A stretch of DNA of 64,000 nucleotides from Scrofimicrobium sp964616925. GTDB taxonomy: Bacteria; Actinomycetota; Actinomycetes; Actinomycetales; Actinomycetaceae. The notes under the pieces are model-generated. The model was not told where the DNA came from and made no database searches. It saw only the letters and a list, made by a program, of their open reading frames with translations. Both the position numbers and the translations under genes were made by a program. The DNA lies in the NCBI GenBank assembly GCA_964616925.1, contig CAZTTD010000002.1, forward strand, positions 1 to 64,000. Direction: 5' to 3'. Positions within the stretch are counted from its first letter, which is position 1, and each line of letters begins with the position of its first letter. Shown here in pieces: positions 54,498 through 62,761 of this stretch.

Positions 54498-54570
54498 GCG
54501 CCCGTGGCTCAATGGATAGAGCATCTGACTACGGATCAGAAGGTTGGGGGTTCGAGTCCCTTCGGGCGCG
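54498..54570 (+). tRNA. tRNA-Arg (anticodon ACG)
   Basis: 73 bases. Acceptor GCGCCCG pairs with CGGGCGC, the anticodon stem TCTGA/TCAGA holds CTACGGA with ACG at 54531-54533 (A34 is expected to become inosine), and the T arm is GGGTTCGAGTCCC. CCA is not encoded. Confidence 0.96.
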
Positions 54571-54575
54571 CCAAT

Positions 54576-54616
54576 GTCCCTGCTGGTGAGACCCACCGGC
54601 GGGGACTTTGTCTTTT
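54576..54616 (+). terminator. Intrinsic terminator after tRNA-Arg
   Basis: GTCCCTGCTGGTG pairs with CACCGGCGGGGAC (one bulge/mismatch) and is followed by TTTGTCTTTT. Confidence 0.75.
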
Positions 54617-54735
54617 CCGCACAGATTGGGGCATGTGCGCTGGTATCGTCGAAGCATCAGCTCCGGCGAACCGAGAGCAGATGTGTGGTGTTTTCGCCGC
54701 GAACGAAGAAGTTTGAGAAACGGAGATCCGAAGGA

Positions 54736-55899
54736 ATGTCACCCCAAGACCCCCAGCCAAGCGGCGGTGAGGACGCGCTGCGCAACCAGGGACAAGAAAC
54801 CCGGAAGATGCCGCCGCCTCCCCCTCCGCCTTCCACCTCTCAGCAAACCCCCGGTGGGCTGCCACCGGCGCCGCAACCCGTGCATTCGGCGCCGACACAG
54901 CCACTGTCTTACGCGCCTCCGCCAAATATGCCGCCCGCGCAGTCGGGGATGCCGCCGGCACCTCAATCCCGTGCTCAGGTTCAGGCGGCCGCGCAGTCCG
55001 GTTACGCCCCTGCGCCGCACGGGCAGGTCGGCCACACTCCCGGGTCTCAGCCAGCGGGGGCCCATATGCCGCAAGGGGCGCCGCAGCCGGTTCAGCCATA
55101 CCAGCCGTACGGCCACCCTGGTGGTGCGCAGCAGCATCCGGGAATGCCATCCGGGCAACAGCAGGCTCCGTACCCCGGCGCGTACGGGCAGGGAGAATAC
55201 CCGCAGCCCACGCCGGTAACCGTTGCCGTTGTGGAAGAGATCGAGGTCGTGCCGGTCGATCACGTCAGCATCACCACTGGGTTCAACTATGCGTGGATGA
55301 AGTTCCGTCAGCACATGGGCGTGCTTGTCTTGGCGGCCTTGGCATACATGGGGATCCTGGCAGCCATCGTGCTTGTGGTATTCGCATTGTCTGGCGTTGC
55401 GGGACGTCAAAACTCCATGCCGCTGTTCTTCCTGATATTCCTTATCGGCACTGCCGCAGCCATCATGTATCCCGCATTCGCTCAGGCGAACTTCTTACGC
55501 GGTGTCCTGCGGATCATGCACGATGAACCGGTCCAGTTTGGTACGTTCTTCCGGTTTGACCACGTTGGGAAGATTCTGCTGGCTTGGCTGATCATCGGTT
55601 TGGCGGGCGGCCTTCTGAGCTTCACGTTTGTCGGTCCCGTGGTAGTCGCCATGTTCACCGTCTTCACCAACTGGTTGATCGTTGATAAGGATTACGCTCC
55701 GTGGCTTGCGATCCAAACGTCGCTAAAGCTGGTTTGGAACAACATTGCGACCGTCGTCGTGTTTTTCTTGGCTGCGTTTATCGCAAACTCGGTCGGGTCA
55801 CTGTTCTTCGGTTTCGGTGTCTTGTTCGCAATCCCGGTTGTGCTCATTGCACAGGGGTGGCTCTACAAGGTCCTGATTGGAGATAAGGAGGCCCGGTAG
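54736..55899 (+). CDS. Membrane protein with a long Pro/Gln-rich cytoplasmic N-terminus
   Basis: 387 residues. Residues 1-165 are Pro, Gln, Ala and Gly-rich with PPPPPPP and repeated PAPQ/MPPA phrases. From residue 185 come about five helices, resembling the polytopic domain of actinobacterial DUF975-like or glycerophosphodiesterase-associated membrane proteins. The ATG at 54736 follows GGAG and AAGGA; the frame runs back into the tRNA-Arg gene, so earlier starts are excluded. Function unknown. Confidence 0.8.
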   Translation: MSPQDPQPSGGEDALRNQGQETRKMPPPPPPPSTSQQTPGGLPPAPQPVHSAPTQPLSYAPPPNMPPAQSGMPPAPQSRAQVQAAAQSGYAPAPHGQVGHTPGSQPAGAHMPQGAPQPVQPYQPYGHPGGAQQHPGMPSGQQQAPYPGAYGQGEYPQPTPVTVAVVEEIEVVPVDHVSITTGFNYAWMKFRQHMGVLVLAALAYMGILAAIVLVVFALSGVAGRQNSMPLFFLIFLIGTAAAIMYPAFAQANFLRGVLRIMHDEPVQFGTFFRFDHVGKILLAWLIIGLAGGLLSFTFVGPVVVAMFTVFTNWLIVDKDYAPWLAIQTSLKLVWNNIATVVVFFLAAFIANSVGSLFFGFGVLFAIPVVLIAQGWLYKVLIGDKEAR

Positions 55900-55911
55900 C
55901 CCCCCGGTATT

Positions 55912-55988
55912 GCAGCCGCTCGGAACCTTCGGGCACTGCAGCCGCCCGGAACCTTCGGGCACGGCAACCGCTCGGAACCTCCCGCCGC
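55912..55988. repeat. 26-bp tandem repeat
   Basis: Three copies, the last diverged at its end, of a unit beginning GCAGCCGCTCGGAACC and ending TTCGGGCACT. It lies directly after the Pro-rich membrane gene and may fold into successive hairpins. Confidence 0.85.
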
Positions 55989-56254
55989 GGGCTTGCGCCA
56001 GCTGTAATGCGGCACCACTTGCACCGCAAAAGTCGGGCGTCCTCGCTGTTTTTGGCGAGGGCGCCCGCCAGCACTTTAAACGGTGCTTCTGAAGTGGCTT
56101 TTCTGAGCTGGCTCTTCTGAGATGGTTCTCCTGTCGCAGCTCTTCTGTCATGGAATGGGCTCTAGTGGGTGAATCTGGTGTGCGTCAGTGATCTGTCTAG
56201 GGCTGTCGCAGGTGCCAGTGGATGTCCTTTCCACCCCCTGTAGCGAGGCCTCAA

Positions 56255-56335
56255 ATGTTAGATCGCCGTTATCGCTTAAGATCGCCGTTCTTGCATAGCC
56301 ATAGCGACGATCCAGGACGATAACGGCGATCTAAG
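56255..56335. repeat. GATCGCCGTT palindromic repeat, copy 3
   Basis: TTAGATCGCCGTTATCGCTT on the left is mirrored by GATAACGGCGATCTAAG on the right, with an extra inner AAGATCGCCGTTCTTG. It is the longest copy of the family, sharing the flanking TCAAATG with 34770. Confidence 0.85.
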
Positions 56336-56480
56336 CCTCACAGGGGTCAATCTAGGCCGGTCGCAGCCCTGAAACAAGCCGAAACAAACCAAAACGGGCC
56401 AAGACAAACCAAAACGGGCCGGTGACGGCTTCTCACGGTCTCTTCGCAGCAGAGTCCGGGGTGCCAAGCAAGTGCTGCGC

Positions 56481-56600
56481 TGCAGCAAACAGGAAAACTC
56501 ACAACATCCAGGAAAACAATGGGCGGCGACGGTGCGACAAGCAGGAAAACAAACAACATCCAGGAAAACAAGCACTGTTTTGAAACAACAAGCAGGCTCA
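56481..56600. repeat. CAGCAAACAGGAAAAC / CACTGTTTTGAAACAACAA repeat, copy 2
   Basis: Contains three AGGAAAAC repeats with ACAACATCC spacers and ends CACTGTTTTGAAACAACAAG, closely matching 39953-40019. Confidence 0.8.
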
Positions 56601-56737
56601 TCCGCAACAGACAGGGACCACAACAAACAGGACCAACAGGAACTCCGTGCCCGGAACGAAGAGGAAACGGTCGGGGGCGAGCGCCGAAGGGCTTCGGCCG
56701 GAGCAGCCGAAAAAGGAGTTCGTCCTAGTGCGGCATG

Positions 56738-56820
56738 GACTATCGAAGGTTGTGGCTAACTATCGAAACTTGTTCCCGGGCACAACCTTCGGTACTTGGC
56801 CACAACCTTCGATAGTTTGG
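56738..56820. repeat. 82-bp CTATCGAAGGTTGT palindromic repeat, copy 2
   Basis: GACTATCGAAGGTTGTGGC and GGCCACAACCTTCGATAG form 18-bp inverted ends, with the inner TTGTTCCCGGGCACAA shared with 45384. Confidence 0.88.
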
Positions 56821-57213
56821 GTGTGGATAGTTTGGGTCCTCTCAAACTGTCCTCTCAAAACCACCTCGGAGATGTCTGCGCCCGAAAAGGCGCTCCGGCG
56901 GCAGTGCCCATCGGAGTTTTGTGGTTTGCGCCACTTCAGGTATGGCAACGACTAACTTGAGACAGATGTTGGCGAATCAACTCACTGTTAGGGTGGATTT
57001 AGGCGTACCAAGTCGAAATTATGGGGACGCCGGGCAGGACTTGAGGGTACTTGGTCGGATTTGGCGACGTCAAAGTGGGTTTAAGCGTGCCAAGTCGGCT
57101 CTAAAGGAACCAACACGACAATGGCGCGTTGAACACTGCGCGGCACGCAAAGATTGTCTTTTGGGGCCCGAAAACGTCCGCGAAACCAAAAGGTTGCCAT
57201 TTCGTAACCAATA

Positions 57214-57250
57214 ATCGGTCATGTTTGCTTGCAGTTATCGGTCACATTTG
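57214..57250 (+). promoter_or_regulatory. Direct repeats upstream of the sugar-binding protein gene
   Basis: ATCGGTCATGTTTG and ATCGGTCACATTTG lie 23 bp apart about 75-110 bp before the start. Their pairing and position suggest a binding site for a regulator of the importer. Inferred. Confidence 0.35.
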
Positions 57251-57324
57251 GTGTACTTGGGAGCGCGCCCATACGTATGGGGTTGTTCACAGGTGTCATT
57301 CCGACATAGTTGTACGGAGGAAAT

Positions 57325-58722
57325 ATGAAAGTAAGTAAGAAGCGCTTTGCCGGCATTGCGGGTGCAGCGGCGGCTACCGCCCTCATCCTCTCTGCGTGTG
57401 GCAGTGGCGGCGGAGAAATCGGGGGAGACTCCTCGAAGGACAAAGAAAGCGGAGACGGCGACGCGGCCGCTGCCGAAGGCTGTGAAGATTTTGAGCAGTA
57501 CGGCAGCTTCCCCGGGACGTCAGTGACTCTGTTCTCCTCAATCCGTGACTCAGAGGCAGACGATCTACAGGCAACGTTCGACAAGTTCACTGAGTGCACG
57601 GGTATCGATGTCCAGCACAACGGTGTTGGTGAGTTTGAGCAGCAGCTTGTTGTTCAGGTTGAGGGCAACAACGCTCCCGACTTGGCAATCATCCCGCAGC
57701 CGGGCCTTTTGAAGCGCATGGTTGACACGGGCGAAGTCAAGGAAGCTAACGAAGAAGTCAACAAGCTGGTTGATGAGGGTTGGTCACCAGAATGGAAGGA
57801 ATACGGCAGCGTTGACGGCAAGTTCTACGCCGCACCGATGCTTGCTTCCGTGAAGTCCTTCGTGTGGTACTCACCGTCCGCATTCGCTGAGCACGGCTAT
57901 GAGATTCCAGAAACCCTGGACGAAATGATGGCGTTGACCGCCCAGATTGCTGAGGACACAGCAGGCGAAGGTAACACTAAGCCATGGTGTGCAGGCATTG
58001 AGTCCGGTGGAGCTACGGGATGGCCGGCAACCGACTGGATCGAAGACTACGTGCTCCGCATCGCAGGGCCGGACGACTACGACAAGTGGGTTAGCCACGA
58101 GATTCCGTTCAACGATCCCGTGATCCTGGAGTCCGCTAACGGAGTTGGTGACATCCTGCTCAACAACGACTACGTCAACGGTGGTATCGGTGACTCCCGC
58201 TCCATCGCAACGACCTCGTTCAACGACGGCGGGCTGCCCATCCTGGACAACCAGTGCTACATGTACCGCATGGCTTCCTTCTACGAAGCACAGTGGCCAG
58301 AAGGCACGACCGTTGCACCAGACGGAGACGTATTCGCGTTCTACCTGCCAGCAGAGACCACTGATGAGCACCCGCTGCTCGTTGCTGGTGAGTTCGTGGC
58401 ACGCTTCGCCGACAGCCCAGAGGCTGAGGCAGTTCAGGCCTACATGGCTTCCGGAACGTTCGCCAACACCCGCGTTGAGCTGGGTGGCGTGACCTCCGCG
58501 AACAAGTTCGTGGATCCGGCACTGGCATCGTCTGACATCCTTCGCCTTGCGATTGAACTGTTGCAGGATCCGAACTCTGTGGCTCGCTTCGACGGCTCCG
58601 ACATGATGCCTTCTGAGGTTGGCGCCGGTTCGTTCTGGACCGCTACGACCCAGTGGATCGACGGTCAGATTGACACGGAGACGATGCTGACAAACATCCA
58701 GGATTCCTGGCCGACCAGCTGA
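57325..58722 (+). CDS. Alpha-glucoside-type ABC transporter substrate-binding lipoprotein (AglE-like)
   Basis: 465 residues. A basic signal peptide ends in the lipobox LSACG (lipid-bearing Cys near residue 23), followed by a Gly/Asp/Glu-rich linker and a family 1 solute-binding fold (FTECTGIDVQHNGVGEFEQQL near 90; DLAIIPQPGLLKRMV near 120). It captures an oligosaccharide, probably an alpha-glucoside, outside the membrane for the next two permeases. The ATG at 57325 has GGAGGAA upstream. Confidence 0.9.
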   Translation: MKVSKKRFAGIAGAAAATALILSACGSGGGEIGGDSSKDKESGDGDAAAAEGCEDFEQYGSFPGTSVTLFSSIRDSEADDLQATFDKFTECTGIDVQHNGVGEFEQQLVVQVEGNNAPDLAIIPQPGLLKRMVDTGEVKEANEEVNKLVDEGWSPEWKEYGSVDGKFYAAPMLASVKSFVWYSPSAFAEHGYEIPETLDEMMALTAQIAEDTAGEGNTKPWCAGIESGGATGWPATDWIEDYVLRIAGPDDYDKWVSHEIPFNDPVILESANGVGDILLNNDYVNGGIGDSRSIATTSFNDGGLPILDNQCYMYRMASFYEAQWPEGTTVAPDGDVFAFYLPAETTDEHPLLVAGEFVARFADSPEAEAVQAYMASGTFANTRVELGGVTSANKFVDPALASSDILRLAIELLQDPNSVARFDGSDMMPSEVGAGSFWTATTQWIDGQIDTETMLTNIQDSWPTS

Positions 58723-58747
58723 CACTGACAAGGTAAGTAACTAGAGC

Positions 58748-58777
58748 GAGGCGCAGGGCCTAGCGGCCCTGCGCCTC
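58748..58777 (+). terminator. Intercistronic hairpin after the binding-protein gene
   Basis: GAGGCGCAGGGCC pairs with GGCCCTGCGCCTC over a 4-base loop, without a strong T tract. Such hairpins after binding-protein genes stabilise that mRNA segment or partly terminate, keeping binding protein in excess over the permeases. Confidence 0.7.
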
Positions 58778-58796
58778 ACAAGCTTAGGAAAACACA

Positions 58797-59780
58797 GTGA
58801 ACTGGCTACTACACACCAAGATCGGCCAGATGGTCCTGGCACTGATCGCAATTGCTTTAATCATCGCTTTCCTGCTGGTCCTTGCCTCTTTGGCGGACCG
58901 CCTCAAAGGTAAGGGAAGGAACACGGCGTCGGTCATAGTCTTCGTGCTTCCCGCGTTCGCGCTCCTTACTATGGCGCTCATATGGCCGGCAGTGCTGACT
59001 ACCTATAACTCTTTCTTTGACCGCAACTCGAACAACTTTGTCGGTATCGACAACTATTTGTGGTTGTTCACGAATGCTGATTCGCAGCGCGCCTTCATCA
59101 ATACAGCGATCTGGGTGCTGCTAGTCCCGATCGTTTCGATCGGGGTCGGCCTGCTGTATGCGTTGCTGATTGATGGAAAGAAATTTGAGAAGGGCATGAA
59201 GTCTCTTTTGTTCATGCCCATGGCTATATCGTTCGTGGGTGCAGGCATCATTTGGCGCTTCATGTACGACTTCCGCGGCGCAGGACAGACTCAGAGAGGT
59301 CTTCTAAACGCCATAATCGTCGGGTTTGGTGGGGAGCCGGTGCGGTTCCTGCAAGATAGCCCGCTCAACACTCTCTTCCTGATCGTTGTTCTGATCTGGG
59401 TCCAAGCAGGTTTCGCGATGGTGCTGATTTCTGCAGCGATCAAGGGGATCCCAATGGAACTCATTGAAGCAGCGAAACTGGATGGCACCAATGCTTGGCA
59501 GATGTTCTCCAAGATAACGGTTCCTACGATTCGCCCGACCCTTGTTGTTGTTTACACAACCATTACCATTGCGACCCTGAAGGTCTTCGACATCACGCAG
59601 ACAATGACGGGTGCAAAGTTCCAAACACAGGTTCTGGCAAACCAGATGTACGACCAATCATTTACATTCGGCAACGCCGGCTTGGGTTCGTCGACGGCGG
59701 TCATCATCTTCGTCCTCGTCATCCCCATCGTGGTGTTCAACATTCGCCAGATGCTGAAGAATAAGGAGGTCCGCGGATGA
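58797..59780 (+). CDS. Alpha-glucoside-type ABC transporter permease (AglF-like)
   Basis: 327 residues, GTG start at 58797. About eight helices; the EAA coupling loop is IPMELIEAAKLDGTNAWQMF near 218. The first helices (residues 1-60) include an extra pair relative to MalF minimal forms. It forms the channel with the next gene. No ATPase is encoded nearby, so a shared MsiK-type ATPase elsewhere is expected. Confidence 0.92.
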   Translation: MNWLLHTKIGQMVLALIAIALIIAFLLVLASLADRLKGKGRNTASVIVFVLPAFALLTMALIWPAVLTTYNSFFDRNSNNFVGIDNYLWLFTNADSQRAFINTAIWVLLVPIVSIGVGLLYALLIDGKKFEKGMKSLLFMPMAISFVGAGIIWRFMYDFRGAGQTQRGLLNAIIVGFGGEPVRFLQDSPLNTLFLIVVLIWVQAGFAMVLISAAIKGIPMELIEAAKLDGTNAWQMFSKITVPTIRPTLVVVYTTITIATLKVFDITQTMTGAKFQTQVLANQMYDQSFTFGNAGLGSSTAVIIFVLVIPIVVFNIRQMLKNKEVRG

Positions 59781-60718
59781 GTACCATCTCAGAAGTGATG
59801 CCCGACGACGTAGCGGGCAAGCAGAAGAAGTCCTCCAAAAAAGAGCACGTTGGCGCTGTGACCCTTGCCAAGAAGTCGCTGAGCAACCGCTTCGCGTCCC
59901 TGGTGGCGGTGCTGATTGCGATCTTCTGGACCGTCCCCACCCTGGGGCTTCTGGTCACGTCATTCCGCCCAGAGGCTGAAATCAAGTCGACGGGGTGGTG
60001 GACGTTCTTCGCGAACCCCTCCGTGACCCTTTCTAACTACCAGCAGGTGCTGTTTGGTTCGTCCTCGCAAGGGAACCTGGTGAACTACTTCATCAACTCT
60101 CTGGTGATCACCGTACCTGCGACCATCGCGCCGTTGGCCATTGCAACAATGGCCGCCTACGCCTTCTCATTTATGAAGTGGCGAGGGCGGGACTGGGTTT
60201 TCATCGTCGTTTTCGCGATGCAGATTGTCCCTCTCCAGATGGCTCTGATCCCGTTGCTCCGGATCTTCAGCTCTGCATTTGGGCGCGACTTCCCATTCAT
60301 GTCTATTTGGGTCGCGCACACAGCGTTCGCGCTGCCACTGGCAATCTTCCTGCTCCACAATTTCATGGCGGAGATCCCCCATGAGTTGATTGAGGCAGCG
60401 GAGGTTGACGGCGCCGGCAACGTAACCACGTTCACGCGGATTGTTCTACCGCTCATGGTTCCAGCGATTGCATCTTTCGCGATCTTCCAGTTCCTGTGGG
60501 TGTGGAACGACCTGTTGGTTGGTCTAACCTTCTCCGGTGGTCAGGCGCTGACGGCTCCGCTTACGGCGCGGCTGCAGTCACTGGCCGGCTCCCGTGGTCA
60601 AGACTGGCATCTGCTTACGGCCGGTGCCTTCATCTCCATGATTGTTCCGCTGACAGTGTTCTTCTCTTTGCAAAGATACTTTGTCCGTGGTCTAACGGCG
60701 GGGTCTGTAAAGGGGTAA
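59777..60718 (+). CDS. Alpha-glucoside-type ABC transporter permease (AglG-like)
   Basis: 313 residues, ATGA overlap with the preceding gene. About six helices; the EAA loop is IPHELIEAAEVDGAGNVTTF near 198. N-terminal 35 residues are Lys-rich and cytoplasmic. MalG-type C-terminal domain ends RYFVRGLTAGSVKG. Confidence 0.93.
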   Translation: MSTISEVMPDDVAGKQKKSSKKEHVGAVTLAKKSLSNRFASLVAVLIAIFWTVPTLGLLVTSFRPEAEIKSTGWWTFFANPSVTLSNYQQVLFGSSSQGNLVNYFINSLVITVPATIAPLAIATMAAYAFSFMKWRGRDWVFIVVFAMQIVPLQMALIPLLRIFSSAFGRDFPFMSIWVAHTAFALPLAIFLLHNFMAEIPHELIEAAEVDGAGNVTTFTRIVLPLMVPAIASFAIFQFLWVWNDLLVGLTFSGGQALTAPLTARLQSLAGSRGQDWHLLTAGAFISMIVPLTVFFSLQRYFVRGLTAGSVKG

Positions 60719-60734
60719 CCCGCAACCAATTGAA

Positions 60735-60773
60735 GAATGCCGGTGTCCACTTTGAAGTGGTCACCGGCATTTC
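60735..60773. terminator. Bidirectional terminator between agl-type operon and tetR
   Basis: GAATGCCGGTGTCCACTT pairs with AGTGGTCACCGGCATTTC (one mismatch) across a 3-4 base loop, placed between convergent genes. Confidence 0.85.
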
Positions 60774-60814
60774 TCAATCGCTGCCCGCCTGGAAAACTAC
60801 CCAAACGGCAATGT

Positions 60815-61516
60815 CTAGTCTTCGCCCTGTTCTTGCGCAGCCTGCCGATCCAACACGGCACGCACGCCCTCTTCAATGTCTGGAGTTCGCACCAGGGTCC
60901 ACCCAAGGTACAGAGACTCTAGGCTCTCATTGAACAGCTCTTCCGCTTCCTCTGACTCCAGGGGGAGCGCCCCGGCGATCTCCAAGGCAATGAAGCCGTG
61001 GATTACAGCCCACAGTGCCGTCGCCATGTTCGCCGGGTCCAGATTGGAGCCGGGGAAATCCTCTGCGATTTGTTCACAAAGTGCTATGAGCGGCTGATAG
61101 ATCTTCGCGGAGATGTTCTTTACCTCCGGGTTGATCCGGTCGGTAAGCGATCCGGGCCTGCGCGCTTCTTCCATGGCTTCGAATGTTCCGTGGAAGGTGC
61201 GCGGGTCAGCAACCGCGTGTGAGCGGTATGCCCGTGCAAATTCAAACAGGTTAGTGCGCGCATCAGCGGCATCATTTAGCGGATGCGACGCCATCTTGTC
61301 ATCCAGGTCCCTAACGACACCTTCGGCCATCAGAGCTTCCTTGGATCCAAACAGCGTGTAGACCGCATTCGTGGATGTACCGACATTCTTCGTCAGCACG
61401 CGCAAAGACACGCCGTGGTAGCCATCCTTGGACAGCATCGATCGTGCTTCCTCAATCAGGCGCTCACGAAGCGCTTCGTCGTACATTCTGGGACGGCCCA
61501 CAGTTGCCTCCTTCAT
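60815..61516 (-). CDS. TetR-family transcriptional regulator
   Basis: 233 residues. N-terminal helix-turn-helix (RLIEEARSMLSKDGYHGVSL and NAVYTLFGSKEALMAEGV, residues 18-65) and a TetR_C_33-like ligand domain. It is convergent with the importer genes and divergent from nothing nearby, so its targets are unclear. The spacer 61517-61660 presumably holds its promoter. Confidence 0.9.
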   Translation of the reverse strand: MKEATVGRPRMYDEALRERLIEEARSMLSKDGYHGVSLRVLTKNVGTSTNAVYTLFGSKEALMAEGVVRDLDDKMASHPLNDAADARTNLFEFARAYRSHAVADPRTFHGTFEAMEEARRPGSLTDRINPEVKNISAKIYQPLIALCEQIAEDFPGSNLDPANMATALWAVIHGFIALEIAGALPLESEEAEELFNESLESLYLGWTLVRTPDIEEGVRAVLDRQAAQEQGED

Positions 61517-61660
61517 GTTTAGTCGCGGCAGGAAACCCCACCGTAGTTATCGAACCTAACTAAACATTAACTATCATCAAAAGAAAACGGTGCGGACAGT
61601 GTCCTTTTGCTCATTAGTGCACACGCATCACACACGTTCGACAACTTCACGGTACAAGTT

Positions 61661-62554
61661 CTAGTACATAAATGTCCAGCTGGTGAAAGGGCGTTTCAGC
61701 TGCGGGAAGACATCTAAGAACTCCCGCGCGGTTCTGGGCGCGGGCTCCCCCAGCGAAGCTGAGATCATACTCACGACATCACCTGTGGTAACGCCAAGTT
61801 CGCGGAGCTGCTTCAACGTGACCGCGCCGTCCCTCTTGGCAAGGCGGGAGCCCGTGGGTCCCAATACAAGCGGAACATGTCCATACGTGGGCTCCGAACA
61901 GCCCAGTTGAGCCGTCAAATAAGAGTGGACGGGCGCGGACGCCAACAGGTCATCTCCGCGGACGATCTGGTCCACACCCATGGCTACGTCGTCCACCACC
62001 ACAGCCAGGTTGTACGCGTGTTCCCCGTCCCCTCTTTTTAGGACAACGGAGTCGACCGGTCCCGTGTATGGCCCGGAATACATGTCTTCTACGGTCCACT
62101 GGGGGATCGAGGGCGCAAGTCGCAACGCGGGCTTCAACCCGCGTGAGGCCATCTCTTCCCTCCTCCGCCCTCGTTCCGCATCACTCAAGTGCGCGCACGT
62201 CCCCGGGTAACGGCCCGGCGGGGAATGGGCGGCGGAAGCGGCCTCCCGAATGTCCTTGCGGGAGCAGTAACACTCAAATACCAGCCCCTTGTGACGGAGT
62301 TCATCCAGGGCGGCGTCGTAGAGTTCCAGACGCTCACTCTGGGTGACGATTTCACCGTCCCAGTCGATTCCGATTTCTTCGAGGTCGCTGATCTGCCCCG
62401 AAGGGTCCCTTGCGCGGCCCCGGTCTAAGTCTTCAAGGCGTAGGTAGAAGTCGCGGCCGGTTGAGCGGGCCGCTGCCCACGCCAAAAGGGCCGTGCGCAG
62501 GTTGCCGACGTGGAGATCCCCGGTGGGGGAGGGTGCGTATCGTCCGGCACCCAT
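61661..62554 (-). CDS. gluQ: Glutamyl-Q tRNA(Asp) synthetase
   Basis: 297 residues from the ATG at 62554, chosen because GGAGG lies five bases upstream and homologues begin right before GRYAPSPTGDLHVGNLRTAL. The frame opens earlier, to 62677. It has the class I HIGH-like HVGN and the KRDGA (KMSKS-like) motif near 250, a Cys/Tyr-rich zinc site (CYCSRK near 100; C-A-H later) and no anticodon-binding domain. It attaches glutamate to queuosine in tRNA-Asp. Confidence 0.92.
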   Translation of the reverse strand: MGAGRYAPSPTGDLHVGNLRTALLAWAAARSTGRDFYLRLEDLDRGRARDPSGQISDLEEIGIDWDGEIVTQSERLELYDAALDELRHKGLVFECYCSRKDIREAASAAHSPPGRYPGTCAHLSDAERGRRREEMASRGLKPALRLAPSIPQWTVEDMYSGPYTGPVDSVVLKRGDGEHAYNLAVVVDDVAMGVDQIVRGDDLLASAPVHSYLTAQLGCSEPTYGHVPLVLGPTGSRLAKRDGAVTLKQLRELGVTTGDVVSMISASLGEPAPRTAREFLDVFPQLKRPFTSWTFMY

Positions 62555-62680
62555 GAGGGCCTCCAATTCTTCGTTTCGAGGGCGTCGTGCGTCACGAAAC
62601 CCCAGCTTGTCCACACTACGGACGCCCGGTTTTGGCGTGTAGGCATCTACTACATCTATTATCATCGGAGAAACCATCTA

Positions 62681-62750
62681 GAGCAGCTGAGAGACCTGGC
62701 TCCGTGAAGCTGCAGCAACCAGCAAACGCAAGGTGCTACGGCCAGGACCG
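62681..62750 (+). promoter_or_regulatory. SAM-sensing riboswitch (SAM-I/IV clan) upstream of metN
   Basis: About 70 bases with S-box landmarks: GCTGAGAGACCTGGCTCCGT, then GAAGCTGCAGCAACC, a short loop and AAGGTGCTACGGCCAGGACC. CCTGGC pairs with GCCAGG, and AGGTGC faces the CAGCAACC strand. It ends 12 bp before the metN start, next to the ribosome-binding site, so SAM would switch off methionine uptake, probably at translation. Confidence 0.8.
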
Positions 62751-62761
62751 ATGGAGGAAAG

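Larger units (their letters stand above)
55900..57324. repeat. Gene-free repeat island C
   Basis: About 1.4 kb before the sugar-transport operon with no supported gene. It carries a 26-bp tandem (55912), the GATCGCCGTT palindrome (56255), the CAGCAAACAGGAAAAC repeat (56481), the 82-bp palindrome (56738), spaced copies of GTGCCAAGTCGG/GTACCAAGTCG (57007-57105) and a candidate operator (57214). Confidence 0.85.

Noticed and set aside
57310..60718. Missing ATPase gene of the sugar importer taken as a broken operon
   Set aside because: Family 1 sugar importers in actinobacteria commonly use a shared MsiK-type ATPase encoded elsewhere, so the absence is normal.
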